Positions 34,818 through 43,132 of a stretch of 64,000 nucleotides of DNA are shown here, piece by piece. The translations under genes and the position numbers were made by a program. Below the pieces are notes generated by a model. It searched no databases. It was not told where the DNA came from and saw nothing but the letters and a program-made list of their open reading frames with translations. Every line of letters begins with the position of its first letter. Positions within the stretch are counted from its first letter, which is position 1. Origin of the DNA: Comamonas sp. 26 (GTDB lineage Bacteria > Pseudomonadota > Gammaproteobacteria > Burkholderiales > Burkholderiaceae_C); NCBI RefSeq assembly GCF_002754475.1, contig NZ_PEFL01000002.1, positions 620,001-684,000 of the forward strand, given 5' to 3'.

Positions 34818-35234
34818 ATGATCCGGACAGCTGTCACCACCATCCGCTTCATGACTTTGCACGCACTTCGCCGCATTGCCACCTGCCTTCTGGGCCGGTG
34901 TGTGCTGGCATGGTTTACATTGTCCATAGGCGTGGCAAGCGCGGCACCGCTGATTCAGTCTCAGGGTTTTGAGCTGATATGTACCAGCACCGGTGCCATG
35001 AAGATGGTCGCCATTGGCGACGAGGACGGCAGCGATCAAACGGCCCTGGGCGCAGGTCACCTTGACTGCCCCATGTGCCTGCCCCACGCGGCACCGCCAC
35101 CGCCGGTGCTGCAACTGGCTGCGCCCACCCAGTCACCGCTGCGCCATGCGCTGCAGCCGGTAGAGCGGGCGCGCATTGCAGCCATCACGGCGGCACCTCT
35201 GCCCGCACGTGGGCCACCCCTGGCAACTTCTTGA
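34818..35234 (+). CDS. DUF2946-like protein
   Basis: 138-residue protein resembling the DUF2946 family. A basic N-terminus and a hydrophobic segment (CVLAWFTLSIGVASAAP) suggest a signal peptide or membrane anchor. The family-type core is HLDCPMCLPHAAPPPPVLQL, a Cys-x-x-Cys followed by His and prolines that could bind metal. The C-terminus is Ala/Pro/Arg rich. The ATG at 34851 is an alternative start. In other Proteobacteria such genes sit beside TonB-dependent receptors for copper, as it does here (81 bp from the next gene). Function is unproven. Confidence 0.75.
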   Translation: MIRTAVTTIRFMTLHALRRIATCLLGRCVLAWFTLSIGVASAAPLIQSQGFELICTSTGAMKMVAIGDEDGSDQTALGAGHLDCPMCLPHAAPPPPVLQLAAPTQSPLRHALQPVERARIAAITAAPLPARGPPLATS

Positions 35235-35239
35235 ACTAT

Positions 35240-35292
35240 TTCCGGCTCAAGCGCAAGCACTGCTTGCGTTAGCCGCTATCAGATTCATAGGA
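35240..35292. repeat. Dispersed repeat between the DUF2946 and receptor genes
   Basis: GCTCAAGCGCAAGCACTGCT, TGCGTTAGCCGCTATCAGAT and TCATAGGAG, with the CAAGCG...CTTGCG arms facing each other. The last bases provide the receptor's ribosome-site region. Confidence 0.6.
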
Positions 35293-35315
35293 GCCAAGCG
35301 CTCCGGGGTACATCA

Positions 35316-37631
35316 ATGAAAACGTATTTTTTGCCACTCGTGGTGAGTGGTATCGCATGGCCGTGCCTGGCCCAGACTTCGCCTGACATTTCCAACCAGC
35401 CAGAGCGCAGCCGCGCGCTTGGCGTGGTCACTGTCAACGGCGGCCAGCCCAGCTCGCTGCCCACCCAGATTCCGACCACCATAGAAGGCATCACCCGCGA
35501 GGAAATAGAGACCCGCATCAACGCCACCGACAGCGAAGACGCCCTCAAATACCTGCCCAGCCTGCTGGTGCGCAAGCGCTATATCGGCGATTACAACCAC
35601 GCCATCCTCTCCACCCGCGCATCGGGCACGGGCAATAGCGCGCGCTCTGCGGTGTATGCGGACGGGATTTTGCTCTCCAATTTTCTGGGCAATGGCATCG
35701 CCAACGGCAGCAACTACGCGCCTAGATGGGGACTGGTCACGCCCGAAGAGATTGAGCGTGTGGATGTCATGTACGGTCCGTTTTCTGCCGCCTACCCCGG
35801 CAATTCCGCAGGTGCCGTGGTGGACTATGTGACGCGCATGCCGGACAAGCTGGAAGCCCATGTGGCCGCAGGCTATTCATCCCAGCCCAACCAGCTCTAC
35901 GGCACAAACGGCACCTTCAACAGCTGGAACAGCAGTGCTTCCATCGGCAGCCGAAGCGGCGACTGGTCGTTCTGGATCAACCTCAACCACACCGACAGCA
36001 ACGGCCAGCCGCTGACCTTCCCTACCGTGCTGCAATCCGCTGGTGTGGCAGGCAGTGCTGGCACGCCTGTCACCGGCGCGGTGGCGGGGCTCAACACCAC
36101 CAATCAGCCTTGGCTCATTCTGGGCGCGGGCACGCAATACCGCACGCAGCAAGATCACGCCAAGATCAAACTGGCCTATGACATCACGCCCACACTGCGC
36201 GCCAGCTACACGCTGGGCTGGTGGCAAAACGATGCCAAGGGCCGATCAGAGAGTTATCTCAAGGGGCCGAACGGCCAGCCGGTCTACAGCGGCCCCATCA
36301 ATATCGGCGGCAAGACCTACAACCTCTCGCCCACGGCCTTCGGCCTGTCTAACGACAGCCAGACCCACACCATGCATGGCGTCTCCCTCAAAAGCCACAC
36401 GCAAGGCAGTTTTGACTGGGAGCTAAGTGCCAGCCTGTATGACTACGGCAAGGATCAGCAGCGCGTACCCACGATTGCCCTGCCAGCGGCAGCCACCGGC
36501 GGCAACGGCACGCTGCAGGACCAGAACGGCACTGGCTGGAACACCTTGGCGGCCAAAGGCACCTGGCGTCAGAACGGTCTGCTGGGCCTGCAAGGCGCGC
36601 ATATCGTGGACTTCGGCCTGGGCCGCGATGCCTACCACCTCGATATCCGCAAATTCAACGTGGCAGGTGACTGGCAATCCGGCCCTGCCAACGAGCAATC
36701 GCTGGTCAGCCAGGTCGGCGGACGGGCTGAAACGCGCTATGTCTGGGCGCAGGACAGCTGGCAGTTAGCCAAAGACTGGAAAGCCGTGCTGGGCCTGCGC
36801 TGGGAAGACTGGACTGCCAGCCAGGGCCGCACGGCCACCGCCAGCAGCCAGCTAAATTACGCCCAGCGCAGCGAATCACATTTATCACCCAAGGCCGCGC
36901 TGGCGTACCAGCTGGCGCGCCACACCACGCTCAAAGCATCGCTGGGCCGCGCCGTGCGTTTTCCAACCGTGGGCGAGCTGTATGGAGCGACATCGGGCGG
37001 TGTGCTCTCGTTCATCAACAACCCGAACCTGCGCCCCGAAAAGTCTTGGACCAGTGAGTTGAGTGCAGAGCAAGACTTGGGCAATGGTCTGCTGCGCGCC
37101 ACGCTGTTTCACGAAACGACCAAAGACGCGCTTTACAGCCAGCTGATTCCGGGCACCACGACATCCGCCGTGCAGAACGTAGACAAGGTACGCACCACGG
37201 GGCTTGAACTGGCTTACTCCGCGCAATCGGTGCTGGTGCGTGGACTGGATCTGGGAGCCAGCCTGACCTTTGCCAACTCGAAAACCGTGGCCAATGCCGC
37301 CAACCCGGCCAGCGTCGGCAAGTGGCAGCCCCGCGTGCCGCGCTGGCGTGCCACGGCCTATGCCACTTATCAACCCACAGACCGCTGGGCGCTGACGGTG
37401 GCTGCGCGCTATAGCGGCCGCCAGTACTCGAACCTGGATAACAGCGACATCAACGCCGACACCTACTTCGGGGCCAGCAAATACTTCAGCGTGGATCTGC
37501 GCGCCCGCTATCAGATCGACAAGCAGCTGTCGGCAGCGTTTGGCGTGGATAACGCCAACAACGCCCAGTACTGGAACTTCCACCCCTACCCGCAGCGCAC
37601 CTACACGGCATCACTACGCTGGGATATGTAG
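35316..37631 (+). CDS. TonB-dependent outer-membrane receptor
   Basis: 771-residue receptor: signal peptide (MKTYFLPLVVSGIAWPCLAQ), plug domain (about residues 40-170, EALKYLPSLLVRKR-like DALKYLPSLLVRKRYIGDYN and VMYGPFSAAYPGNSAGAVVDY) and a 22-stranded barrel ending AYTASLRWDM-like YTASLRWDM. A TonB-dependent importer uses proton-motive force from TonB-ExbBD to bring in a metal complex or siderophore. The DUF2946 neighbour suggests copper, but I see no His/Met-rich segment that proves it. No Fur-like site was noticed. It is convergent with an MFS gene 32 bp downstream. Confidence 0.93.
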   Translation: MKTYFLPLVVSGIAWPCLAQTSPDISNQPERSRALGVVTVNGGQPSSLPTQIPTTIEGITREEIETRINATDSEDALKYLPSLLVRKRYIGDYNHAILSTRASGTGNSARSAVYADGILLSNFLGNGIANGSNYAPRWGLVTPEEIERVDVMYGPFSAAYPGNSAGAVVDYVTRMPDKLEAHVAAGYSSQPNQLYGTNGTFNSWNSSASIGSRSGDWSFWINLNHTDSNGQPLTFPTVLQSAGVAGSAGTPVTGAVAGLNTTNQPWLILGAGTQYRTQQDHAKIKLAYDITPTLRASYTLGWWQNDAKGRSESYLKGPNGQPVYSGPINIGGKTYNLSPTAFGLSNDSQTHTMHGVSLKSHTQGSFDWELSASLYDYGKDQQRVPTIALPAAATGGNGTLQDQNGTGWNTLAAKGTWRQNGLLGLQGAHIVDFGLGRDAYHLDIRKFNVAGDWQSGPANEQSLVSQVGGRAETRYVWAQDSWQLAKDWKAVLGLRWEDWTASQGRTATASSQLNYAQRSESHLSPKAALAYQLARHTTLKASLGRAVRFPTVGELYGATSGGVLSFINNPNLRPEKSWTSELSAEQDLGNGLLRATLFHETTKDALYSQLIPGTTTSAVQNVDKVRTTGLELAYSAQSVLVRGLDLGASLTFANSKTVANAANPASVGKWQPRVPRWRATAYATYQPTDRWALTVAARYSGRQYSNLDNSDINADTYFGASKYFSVDLRARYQIDKQLSAAFGVDNANNAQYWNFHPYPQRTYTASLRWDM

Positions 37632-37635
37632 GCGC

Positions 37636-37674
37636 ATTTAGTAAGCGCGTTTAGTAGGCTCATTTAGTGAGCTG
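37636..37674. repeat. Three imperfect 13-bp tandem repeats at a convergent junction
   Basis: CATTTAGTAAGCG, CGTTTAGTAGGCT and CATTTAGTGAGCT follow one another with TTTAGT every 13 bases (37637, 37650, 37663). They fill the gap between the receptor stop and the MFS stop, and the last unit includes the MFS stop codon. Confidence 0.75.
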
Positions 37675-38887
37675 CCATGGGCTGCTGCAGCCCATGGCTT
37701 TTGCGCATGCGAAACGTTTCCAGCGCAGCCATCAGCGCCAGCGCCACACCCAGTGCGCAAGCGCCTTGCCAGCCGTTGATGCGCCAGGCCAGTGTGCCCA
37801 GCGCAGAGCCTGCAGCAGCACCCGTGAAGTAACCCGTCATATAGACCGCATTCATGCGGCCTCGCGCCACCGGCATCAGTTGTGCCACGGTGGCCTGGTT
37901 GGTGATATTCAGGCATTGCAGGCCTAGATCAATCACCACCATACCCAGCACAAACCAGCCCAGGTGGGAGCCGCCCACCCACAGCATGGGCCATGAAAGC
38001 AGCAGCGCCAGCGCACCAATGGCACAGCTCACTCGGCCCAGACCTTTATCCACCAGTCGCCCAGCTTGCGTGGCCACCAGTGCACCCGCCGCACCGGCCA
38101 GACCAATCAGGCCAATCTGCCCGTCACCCAGCCCCAGTGGCCCGCTGGACAGCTGCAGCGCCATGGTCGAAAACAGCACGCTGACCGAGGCAAACGCCAG
38201 TGCGCTGACCAGCGTGCGCTGGCGCAGACCCGGCTGGCTGCGCAGCAGGCTCCACATGCTGGAGAGCACTTGACCGTAGCTCACCGGCACTGGATTGCGT
38301 GATGCAGGCAGCGCCTTCCACAACCACAGCGCCACCACCGCCATGACCAACGCCGCCCCCTGGTACACGGCCTGCCAGCCCCATGCGCCAGACACCATGC
38401 CCGCCACACTGCGCGCCAGCAAAATGCCAAGCAGCAAGCCGCTCATCACCCAGCCCACAGCGCGCCCGCTCTGCCCCGGCTGGGCCAGCGCCGCAGCCAT
38501 GGGAACCAGCACCTGCGCCGCCACAGAGAACAAACCGGCCAGCAACGTGCCTAGCAAAAACATGGGCAGATTCTGAGAAAAACCGCAAAGCGCCTGGCCC
38601 ACGGCTGCCAGCAGCATCAAGCTGACAGCCAGACCACGGCGCTGCAGCTTGTCGCCCAGCGGAGCCAGTAGCAGCAAGCCACCGGCATAGGCCACCTGCG
38701 CCAGCGTCACGCTGGTGGCGGCAGCTGATTCGCTGACCGAGAAATACTCGGCAATCGAGTGCAGCAAGGGCTGATTGAAGTAATTACCACCCGCGCACAG
38801 ACCGCAGGCCAGCGCCATCAGCAGCAGGGAAGATGGACTCAGACCGGGCGTGGCATCAGAGGCAGAAGCAGAAACGGAAACCGACAT
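37664..38887 (-). CDS. MFS transporter, drug or metabolite efflux type
   Basis: 407-residue inner-membrane transporter with 12 predicted helices. Family signals are GGNYFNQPLLHSIAEYF (helix 1 border), AQVAYAGGLLLLAPLGDKLQRRGL, the classic loop 2-3 motif, and a matching one in the second half, PVARGRMNAVYMTGYFTG. The pattern is that of the DHA1/YnfM-like efflux group. The N-terminus is Ser-rich; a GTG at 38902 extends it by five residues, but ATG 38887 is preferred. No regulator is adjacent. The substrate is unknown. Confidence 0.9.
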   Translation of the reverse strand: MSVSVSASASDATPGLSPSSLLLMALACGLCAGGNYFNQPLLHSIAEYFSVSESAAATSVTLAQVAYAGGLLLLAPLGDKLQRRGLAVSLMLLAAVGQALCGFSQNLPMFLLGTLLAGLFSVAAQVLVPMAAALAQPGQSGRAVGWVMSGLLLGILLARSVAGMVSGAWGWQAVYQGAALVMAVVALWLWKALPASRNPVPVSYGQVLSSMWSLLRSQPGLRQRTLVSALAFASVSVLFSTMALQLSSGPLGLGDGQIGLIGLAGAAGALVATQAGRLVDKGLGRVSCAIGALALLLSWPMLWVGGSHLGWFVLGMVVIDLGLQCLNITNQATVAQLMPVARGRMNAVYMTGYFTGAAAGSALGTLAWRINGWQGACALGVALALMAALETFRMRKSHGLQQPMAAH

Positions 38888-39199
38888 AGAAACTCGCCAC
38901 ACCCGGCAAGGGCATGACGCTTAAAGAGAGCAAAGCCGAAAAAGCGCCTGCCAGAAAAGCAGTCGCTGCGAGCAACAAGGAAGTCAGAAATCGGCATCCG
39001 AGGCTGAATGCCAGCACAGGCCGCAGGCCTGCTGAACTTTCTGCATCTGTGGATAAAACAGAAGGCGGCGGAACAGGACAATGCATGATTGCAATCTCCG
39101 CCAGCAGGTCTGCATTGTCGCCAGAGCGCATCCTCTACGATGCACAGCGGGCACAATGCCCTGCGACAACACAAGGGTTAACCCTTAATTTCACTCTCC
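38888..39199. other. Divergent intergenic region between MFS and CreA genes
   Basis: This 312-bp gap should hold promoters for both genes. The only clear signal is a perfect 14-bp palindrome, AAGGGTTAACCCTT (39173-39186), 14 bp before the creA start. No coding sequence is evident. Confidence 0.5.
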
Positions 39200-39703
39200 A
39201 TGCGAACCACCATGAAATTGCTATCCGCCGTTCTGGCCGTTGCGGCCGCCACCGCAGGCACCATGGCCTTTGTCGGCATGAGCCATGCCGAGCAAATCGG
39301 CGCCGTGGACACCGTCTTCAAATGGATTGGCCCGGACCACAAAATCGTGGTCGATGCCTATGACGACCCCAAGGTGCCCGGCGTGACCTGCTATGTCTCG
39401 CGCGCCAAGACCGGCGGCATCAAGGGCGGACTGGGTCTGGCCGAAGACCGCTCCGAAGCCTCTATCGCCTGCCAGGCCACGGGTACGCTTCAGTTCCCCG
39501 CGCCTCTCAAGCAGCAAGAAGATGTGTTTACTGAGCGCACCTCGCTGCTGTTCAAGCGCCTGCGCGTGGTGCGCATGGTCGACACCCAGCGCAACGCCCT
39601 GATCTACATGACGTATTCAGACCGCGTGATCGAAGGCTCACCACAGAACAGCGTAGCCGCCGTGCCGGTTCCGCAGAGCACGCCTATTCCGGTCAAGAAG
39701 TAA
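39200..39703 (+). CDS. creA: CreA family protein
   Basis: 167-residue protein of the CreA family, exported by a signal peptide ([19 protein letters not shown] region, cleavage near SHAEQ). The conserved CreA block is [27 protein letters not shown], then [23 protein letters not shown] and SIACQATG. Its role is unknown in all species where it was examined. A second ATG at 39212 is possible. The palindrome at 39173 lies just upstream. A near-perfect hairpin ends the gene. Confidence 0.93.
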   Translation: MRTTMKLLSAVLAVAAATAGTMAFVGMSHAEQIGAVDTVFKWIGPDHKIVVDAYDDPKVPGVTCYVSRAKTGGIKGGLGLAEDRSEASIACQATGTLQFPAPLKQQEDVFTERTSLLFKRLRVVRMVDTQRNALIYMTYSDRVIEGSPQNSVAAVPVPQSTPIPVKK

Positions 39704-39712
39704 AAACCAGAG

Positions 39713-39734
39713 CAGGCTGCACAAGTGCAGCCTG
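39713..39734. terminator. Hairpin terminator between creA and convergent gene
   Basis: CAGGCTGCAC / GTGCAGCCTG, a perfect 10-bp stem with only AA between, followed by GGTTTGATTGAGTTTT. It lies between convergent genes and probably serves creA. Confidence 0.75.
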
Positions 39735-39784
39735 GGTTTGATTGAGTTTTCAGCGCCGTGATGGCAGCGCCCACTCGCTTGGCC

Positions 39785-40006
39785 TTACTGGCTGAGCGCA
39801 AGGCCTTGCGCATCCAGCGCCGGTGGCCGCAGCAAATCCTCGTTCACGCCCATGGCCTGACTGGCGCGTTCTACGGCCTGCCACAGAGGGGCGGGCATTT
39901 GCAAAATGGCTTCGGGGGAAGGCGCTTCGTCGATCCAGCTGCTGATCTGCAAATGCTGCTCTTGGGTGAGCAGGTCCAGGTGCAGCATTTCGTCGATGGT
40001 TTTCAT
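39785..40006 (-). CDS. Small hypothetical cytoplasmic protein
   Basis: 73-residue protein I do not recognise. There is no signal or membrane segment; it is predicted mostly helical (MKTIDEMLHLDLLTQEQH, then APLWQAVERASQAM). The ATG at 40006 has a strong ribosome site, GGGAGG, 6 bases before it; a longer frame to 40042 is less likely. It follows the LysR gene on the same strand, 159 bp downstream of that gene's stop, and faces creA. A real gene is likely because of the ribosome site and normal codon use. Confidence 0.7.
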   Translation of the reverse strand: MKTIDEMLHLDLLTQEQHLQISSWIDEAPSPEAILQMPAPLWQAVERASQAMGVNEDLLRPPALDAQGLALSQ

Positions 40007-40165
40007 GGTGTTCCTCCCTGCGGATACAGCCCGCCGCTGCATGATGGTTTGCGGGCTTGTCTATGCAATATAGGGCCGAAAACCCCTACTGCAAGTGAAA
40101 CGATGGTTAAAGAAAACCATAGCTGTCATCTTCAACAACTTAAGCGCTAGCGCCTGATTTCACAC

Positions 40166-41080
40166 CTAATCCATGGGTGGCTGCACGCTGGCACTGCAAG
40201 CATCCACAAATGCCTGCAGCGCCGGAGAGCGCCTTTTGCCCGCGCGCTGCACCAGTGAGAAGTTGCGCCACATGCGCGGCAAGGTGGTGGGCAAAATCTC
40301 CAGCGCCTGGGCTTGCAGCTGAGATTGCACCAGCACGCGCGAGAGGCAGCTGATGCCCAGTCCCTGCTCCACGCAGCGGGCAATGGCTTCGGAGCTGCCC
40401 AGCGTGGCGGCAGCGGGCAACTGGTGCAGATGCGGCAACAGCGCGTGCTCCACCATCTCGCGCGTGCCAGAGCCCGGCTCGCGCAGCAGCCATGCGGCTT
40501 TGCGCAGTGCAGCCACACCCAGGGGCTTGGTTTTGGCCTGCTGGGCCAGCGGGTCGCGCGGCGATGCGACGATGACCAGCTCATCGCGCAGCCAGGGCTC
40601 CACCTCCAGCCCCTGCCAGTGACTGCTGCCTTCAATCAGGCCCATATCGACCTCCATGGCCAGCACGGCTTCGCCCACCTCTTGGGTGTTGGCGATTTGC
40701 AGGTCTACTCGCACCAGCGGGTGCGATGCAGCCAGCCGCGCCAGCACTTCAGGCAGGGCGTAGGTGCCGATGGTGGTGCTGGCCGCCACGCGCAGGCGCA
40801 CAGGCATATTGGCCGCCTTGGCAGAGAAAGCCTGCTCAATGCCGCGCGCCTGCTCCAAAACGGCCAGCGCCTGAGGCAAGAGAGCCCGGCCTGCATCATT
40901 GAGCACCAGCCGCTTGCCCACACGCTCGAACAATTGCACGCCCAGACCGCCCTCCAGCTGCTGCAGCGCGGCGCTGGTGGCTGATTGCGAAAGCGCTACG
41001 GTTTGTGCAGCAGCTACCGTAGTCCCGCTCTGGGCTACAGCGCAAAAAATCTCGAATTGACGCAAGGTGAGGTGCAGCAT
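40166..41080 (-). CDS. LysR-family transcriptional regulator (YeiE-like)
   Basis: 304-residue LysR regulator with an N-terminal winged HTH (LRQFEIFCAVAQSGTTVAAA, SQSATSAALQQLEGGLGVQLFERVGKR-type) and a periplasmic-binding-protein-like effector domain (RVAASTTIGTYALPEVLA, LIEGSSHWQGLEVEPWLRDE). It is divergent from a YeiH-family transporter gene, as yeiE is from yeiH in enterobacteria, and is probably its activator. An AT-rich region with an inverted repeat GTTATA-CAAA-TATAAC lies between them. The ATG at 41080 is used over 41110. Confidence 0.93.
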   Translation of the reverse strand: MLHLTLRQFEIFCAVAQSGTTVAAAQTVALSQSATSAALQQLEGGLGVQLFERVGKRLVLNDAGRALLPQALAVLEQARGIEQAFSAKAANMPVRLRVAASTTIGTYALPEVLARLAASHPLVRVDLQIANTQEVGEAVLAMEVDMGLIEGSSHWQGLEVEPWLRDELVIVASPRDPLAQQAKTKPLGVAALRKAAWLLREPGSGTREMVEHALLPHLHQLPAAATLGSSEAIARCVEQGLGISCLSRVLVQSQLQAQALEILPTTLPRMWRNFSLVQRAGKRRSPALQAFVDACSASVQPPMD

Positions 41081-41254
41081 AAAGGCGACCCGGGTATCTA
41101 TAAAACCCACGAAAGATTTGAGCCAACGGGCAGCTGAACATGCCTTGTCTTCAGCAGCGCCGCCAGCGCATCTGCTTGCGCTGCTAATTAAATCAATGAC
41201 TTAGTCAAATCACAAGCACTAAAGAGGTCAATCTACCTATTTTATCGATTGATC

Positions 41255-41290
41255 TTACAAAAACTATTCGTTATACAAATATAACTAACA
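41255..41290 (+). promoter_or_regulatory. LysR-box-like inverted repeat upstream of the YeiH gene
   Basis: GTTATA-CAAA-TATAAC (41270-41285), a perfect inverted repeat with T and A at the ends, matches the LysR T-N11-A pattern. It lies in the AT-rich part of the divergent gap, about 70 bp before the transporter start. Confidence 0.6.
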
Positions 41291-41352
41291 AATCTAAAGT
41301 GATCCTCAAGCTGTTAGGCAAACCTGTTTTTCGCCTTCAGCAAAAGGTCACG

Positions 41353-42453
41353 ATGAACACTACAACACTCAAAAACTCCGCACCCTCGCACGGCTGGCTG
41401 CAAAAGACCGGCGGCATGGTTCCCGGCCTGCTGCTGGCGGGCACGATCGCCGCTGTGGCCACATGGGCTGCGCAATTCCCCATCATCAAGAGCAATGGTC
41501 TGAGCGCGCTGACGCTGGCCATCATCATCGGCTTGGTGATTGGCAATACCGTCTATCCCTCCATCGCCAGCCAGTGCAGCAGCGGCATCGCCTTTACCAA
41601 GGCTCGCTTGCTGCGCGCCGGTATCGTTCTTTACGGCCTGCGCCTGACGTTTCAGGACATTGGCCAGGTCGGCATGGCCGGTGTGGTGATTGATGCGCTG
41701 GTGCTGTCCAGCACCTTCTTGCTGGCGCAGTGGATTGGCCAGAAACTGCTGGGCATGGACAAGCGCACCACCTTGCTGGTGGGCGCGGGCGCCTCTATCT
41801 GCGGCGCCGCCGCCGTGCTGGCCACCGAGCCTGTGGCCAAGGGCCGCGCTGAAGATGTGGCTGTGGCTGTGGCGACCGTGGTGGTGTTTGGCACCATCGG
41901 CACCTTTCTCTACCCCGCGCTGTTCCACTGGAATGCAGAGTACGGCTGGGTCAACACCACCATGCAGCAGTACGGCGTGTTCGTCGGCTCCACCGTGCAT
42001 GAAGTGGCCCAGGTGGTGGCCGCTGGCGAAGCGATTGGCAGCCAGGCCGCCGATACCGCCGTCATTGCCAAGATGGTGCGCGTGATGATGCTGGCACCGT
42101 TTCTGCTGATTCTGTCCATGTGGCTGTCGCGCAGCGAACGCCAGGAAGGCATGAAAGACGGTGTGAACAACGGCCAGCCCGGCAAAAAGATCACCATCCC
42201 CTGGTTTGCTCTGGGCTTTGTGCTGATGGCCGGTATCAACTCGCTGGGCGTGCTGCCCAAGGAAGTGGTCAGCGTCGGCATTCAGCTGGACAACGCACTG
42301 CTGGCCATTGCCATGGCCGCTCTGGGCCTGACCACCCACATCCGTGCCGTGCGGGCTGCGGGGACCAAGCCGCTGATTCTGGCGCTGGCCCTGTTCATCT
42401 GGCTGCTGGTCGCAGGTCTGGCTCTGAACCTGTGGATTCCCACTCTGTTTTGA
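41353..42453 (+). CDS. YeiH family (UPF0324) putative sulfate exporter
   Basis: 366-residue inner-membrane protein of the UPF0324/PSE family, with about ten hydrophobic helices. It begins MNTTTLKNSAPSHGWLQKTG, then VPGLLLAGTIAAVATWAA and the conserved SALTLAIIIGLVIGNTVYP, and includes the family block LLVGAGASICGAAAVLATEPV. Members are suspected exporters of sulfonates or sulfate, with little experimental support. The frame is open to 41299, but ATG 41353 has AAAGG before it. It is divergent from the LysR gene and ends in a strong terminator. Confidence 0.9.
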   Translation: MNTTTLKNSAPSHGWLQKTGGMVPGLLLAGTIAAVATWAAQFPIIKSNGLSALTLAIIIGLVIGNTVYPSIASQCSSGIAFTKARLLRAGIVLYGLRLTFQDIGQVGMAGVVIDALVLSSTFLLAQWIGQKLLGMDKRTTLLVGAGASICGAAAVLATEPVAKGRAEDVAVAVATVVVFGTIGTFLYPALFHWNAEYGWVNTTMQQYGVFVGSTVHEVAQVVAAGEAIGSQAADTAVIAKMVRVMMLAPFLLILSMWLSRSERQEGMKDGVNNGQPGKKITIPWFALGFVLMAGINSLGVLPKEVVSVGIQLDNALLAIAMAALGLTTHIRAVRAAGTKPLILALALFIWLLVAGLALNLWIPTLF

Positions 42454-42511
42454 TAGCAGCTTGCGCATGATCTGAATAATCAATAAAACACAAACAGGGG
42501 TCAAACCCTTT

Positions 42512-42540
42512 AAAGGAGAGCGCTTAGCGCTCTCCTTTTT
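42512..42540 (+). terminator. Intrinsic terminator of the YeiH gene
   Basis: AAAGGAGAGCGC / GCGCTCTCCTTT with loop TTA, a perfect 12-bp stem with T-run. It lies 58 bp after the YeiH stop. Confidence 0.92.
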
Positions 42541-42604
42541 TATTGCTCGCTGGAAATAACAAAGGGAATACCCTATACATCAATGCAGGCTCAATTAGTT
42601 TGAA

Positions 42605-42622
42605 TTGCAAATTAATTGCATG
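42605..42622. promoter_or_regulatory. Inverted repeat overlapping the MarR start codon
   Basis: TGCAA-ATTAA-TTGCA (42606-42620) ends at the A of the ATG start codon. This is typical in form and position for an autoregulatory MarR operator. Confidence 0.6.
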
Positions 42623-43132
42623 AGCATCAAAATAAAGCCCATGTCTTTTGCTGATGCTCCCTCCCGCGACCGCCTGGGCTTTCTCATGGTCACCCTCACC
42701 CGCCAATGGCGCCGCTTTGTCGAAGAGCAACTGGCTGCCAACGGTCTGACCGACGCCACCTGGACGCCGCTTCTGCACCTGCGCGCCTGGGGCGACGGGG
42801 TCACCCAAAAGGAGCTGGCCGAGCGCGTGGGGCTGGACGGATCCAGCCTGGTACGCCTGCTGGACATTCTGGAAGGCAAGGGCTGGGTAGAGCGCCGCGC
42901 CGATGCGGCCGACCGTCGCAGCAAACGCATTTTTCTCACCACCGAAGGTAATCAGGCTGTGGACAATATTCGCGCCACCATGCTGGAGGCCGAACGCAGC
43001 CTGCTGCAGGACCTGGATGAAGCCGAGGTCGAAGCCATGCTGGGCAGCGTCAACAAGGTTCGCGCCCGCATCGAGCAAATGCATGAGCAGCGCTGCACGC
43101 AAACGCATCCCGAAGCCGAGGAGCGCGCATGA
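42620..43132 (+). CDS. MarR-family transcriptional regulator
   Basis: 170-residue dimeric regulator with winged HTH. The core is VTLTRQWRRFVEEQLAANGL, then TDATWTPLLHLRAWGDGVTQ and KELAERVGLDGSSLVRLLDI (recognition helix), and the wing WVERRADAADRRSKRIFLT. MarR proteins normally repress neighbouring efflux or degradation genes and lose DNA on ligand binding. The inverted repeat at the start codon suggests autorepression. Its stop overlaps the ATG of the FUSC transporter gene, so the two form a regulator-transporter operon. A TTG start at 42605 is less likely. Confidence 0.93.
   Translation: MSIKIKPMSFADAPSRDRLGFLMVTLTRQWRRFVEEQLAANGLTDATWTPLLHLRAWGDGVTQKELAERVGLDGSSLVRLLDILEGKGWVERRADAADRRSKRIFLTTEGNQAVDNIRATMLEAERSLLQDLDEAEVEAMLGSVNKVRARIEQMHEQRCTQTHPEAEERA

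Noticed and set aside
40140..40500. Possible second small gene opposite the LysR 3' end
   Set aside because: Only shadow frames of the regulator; no ribosome site.
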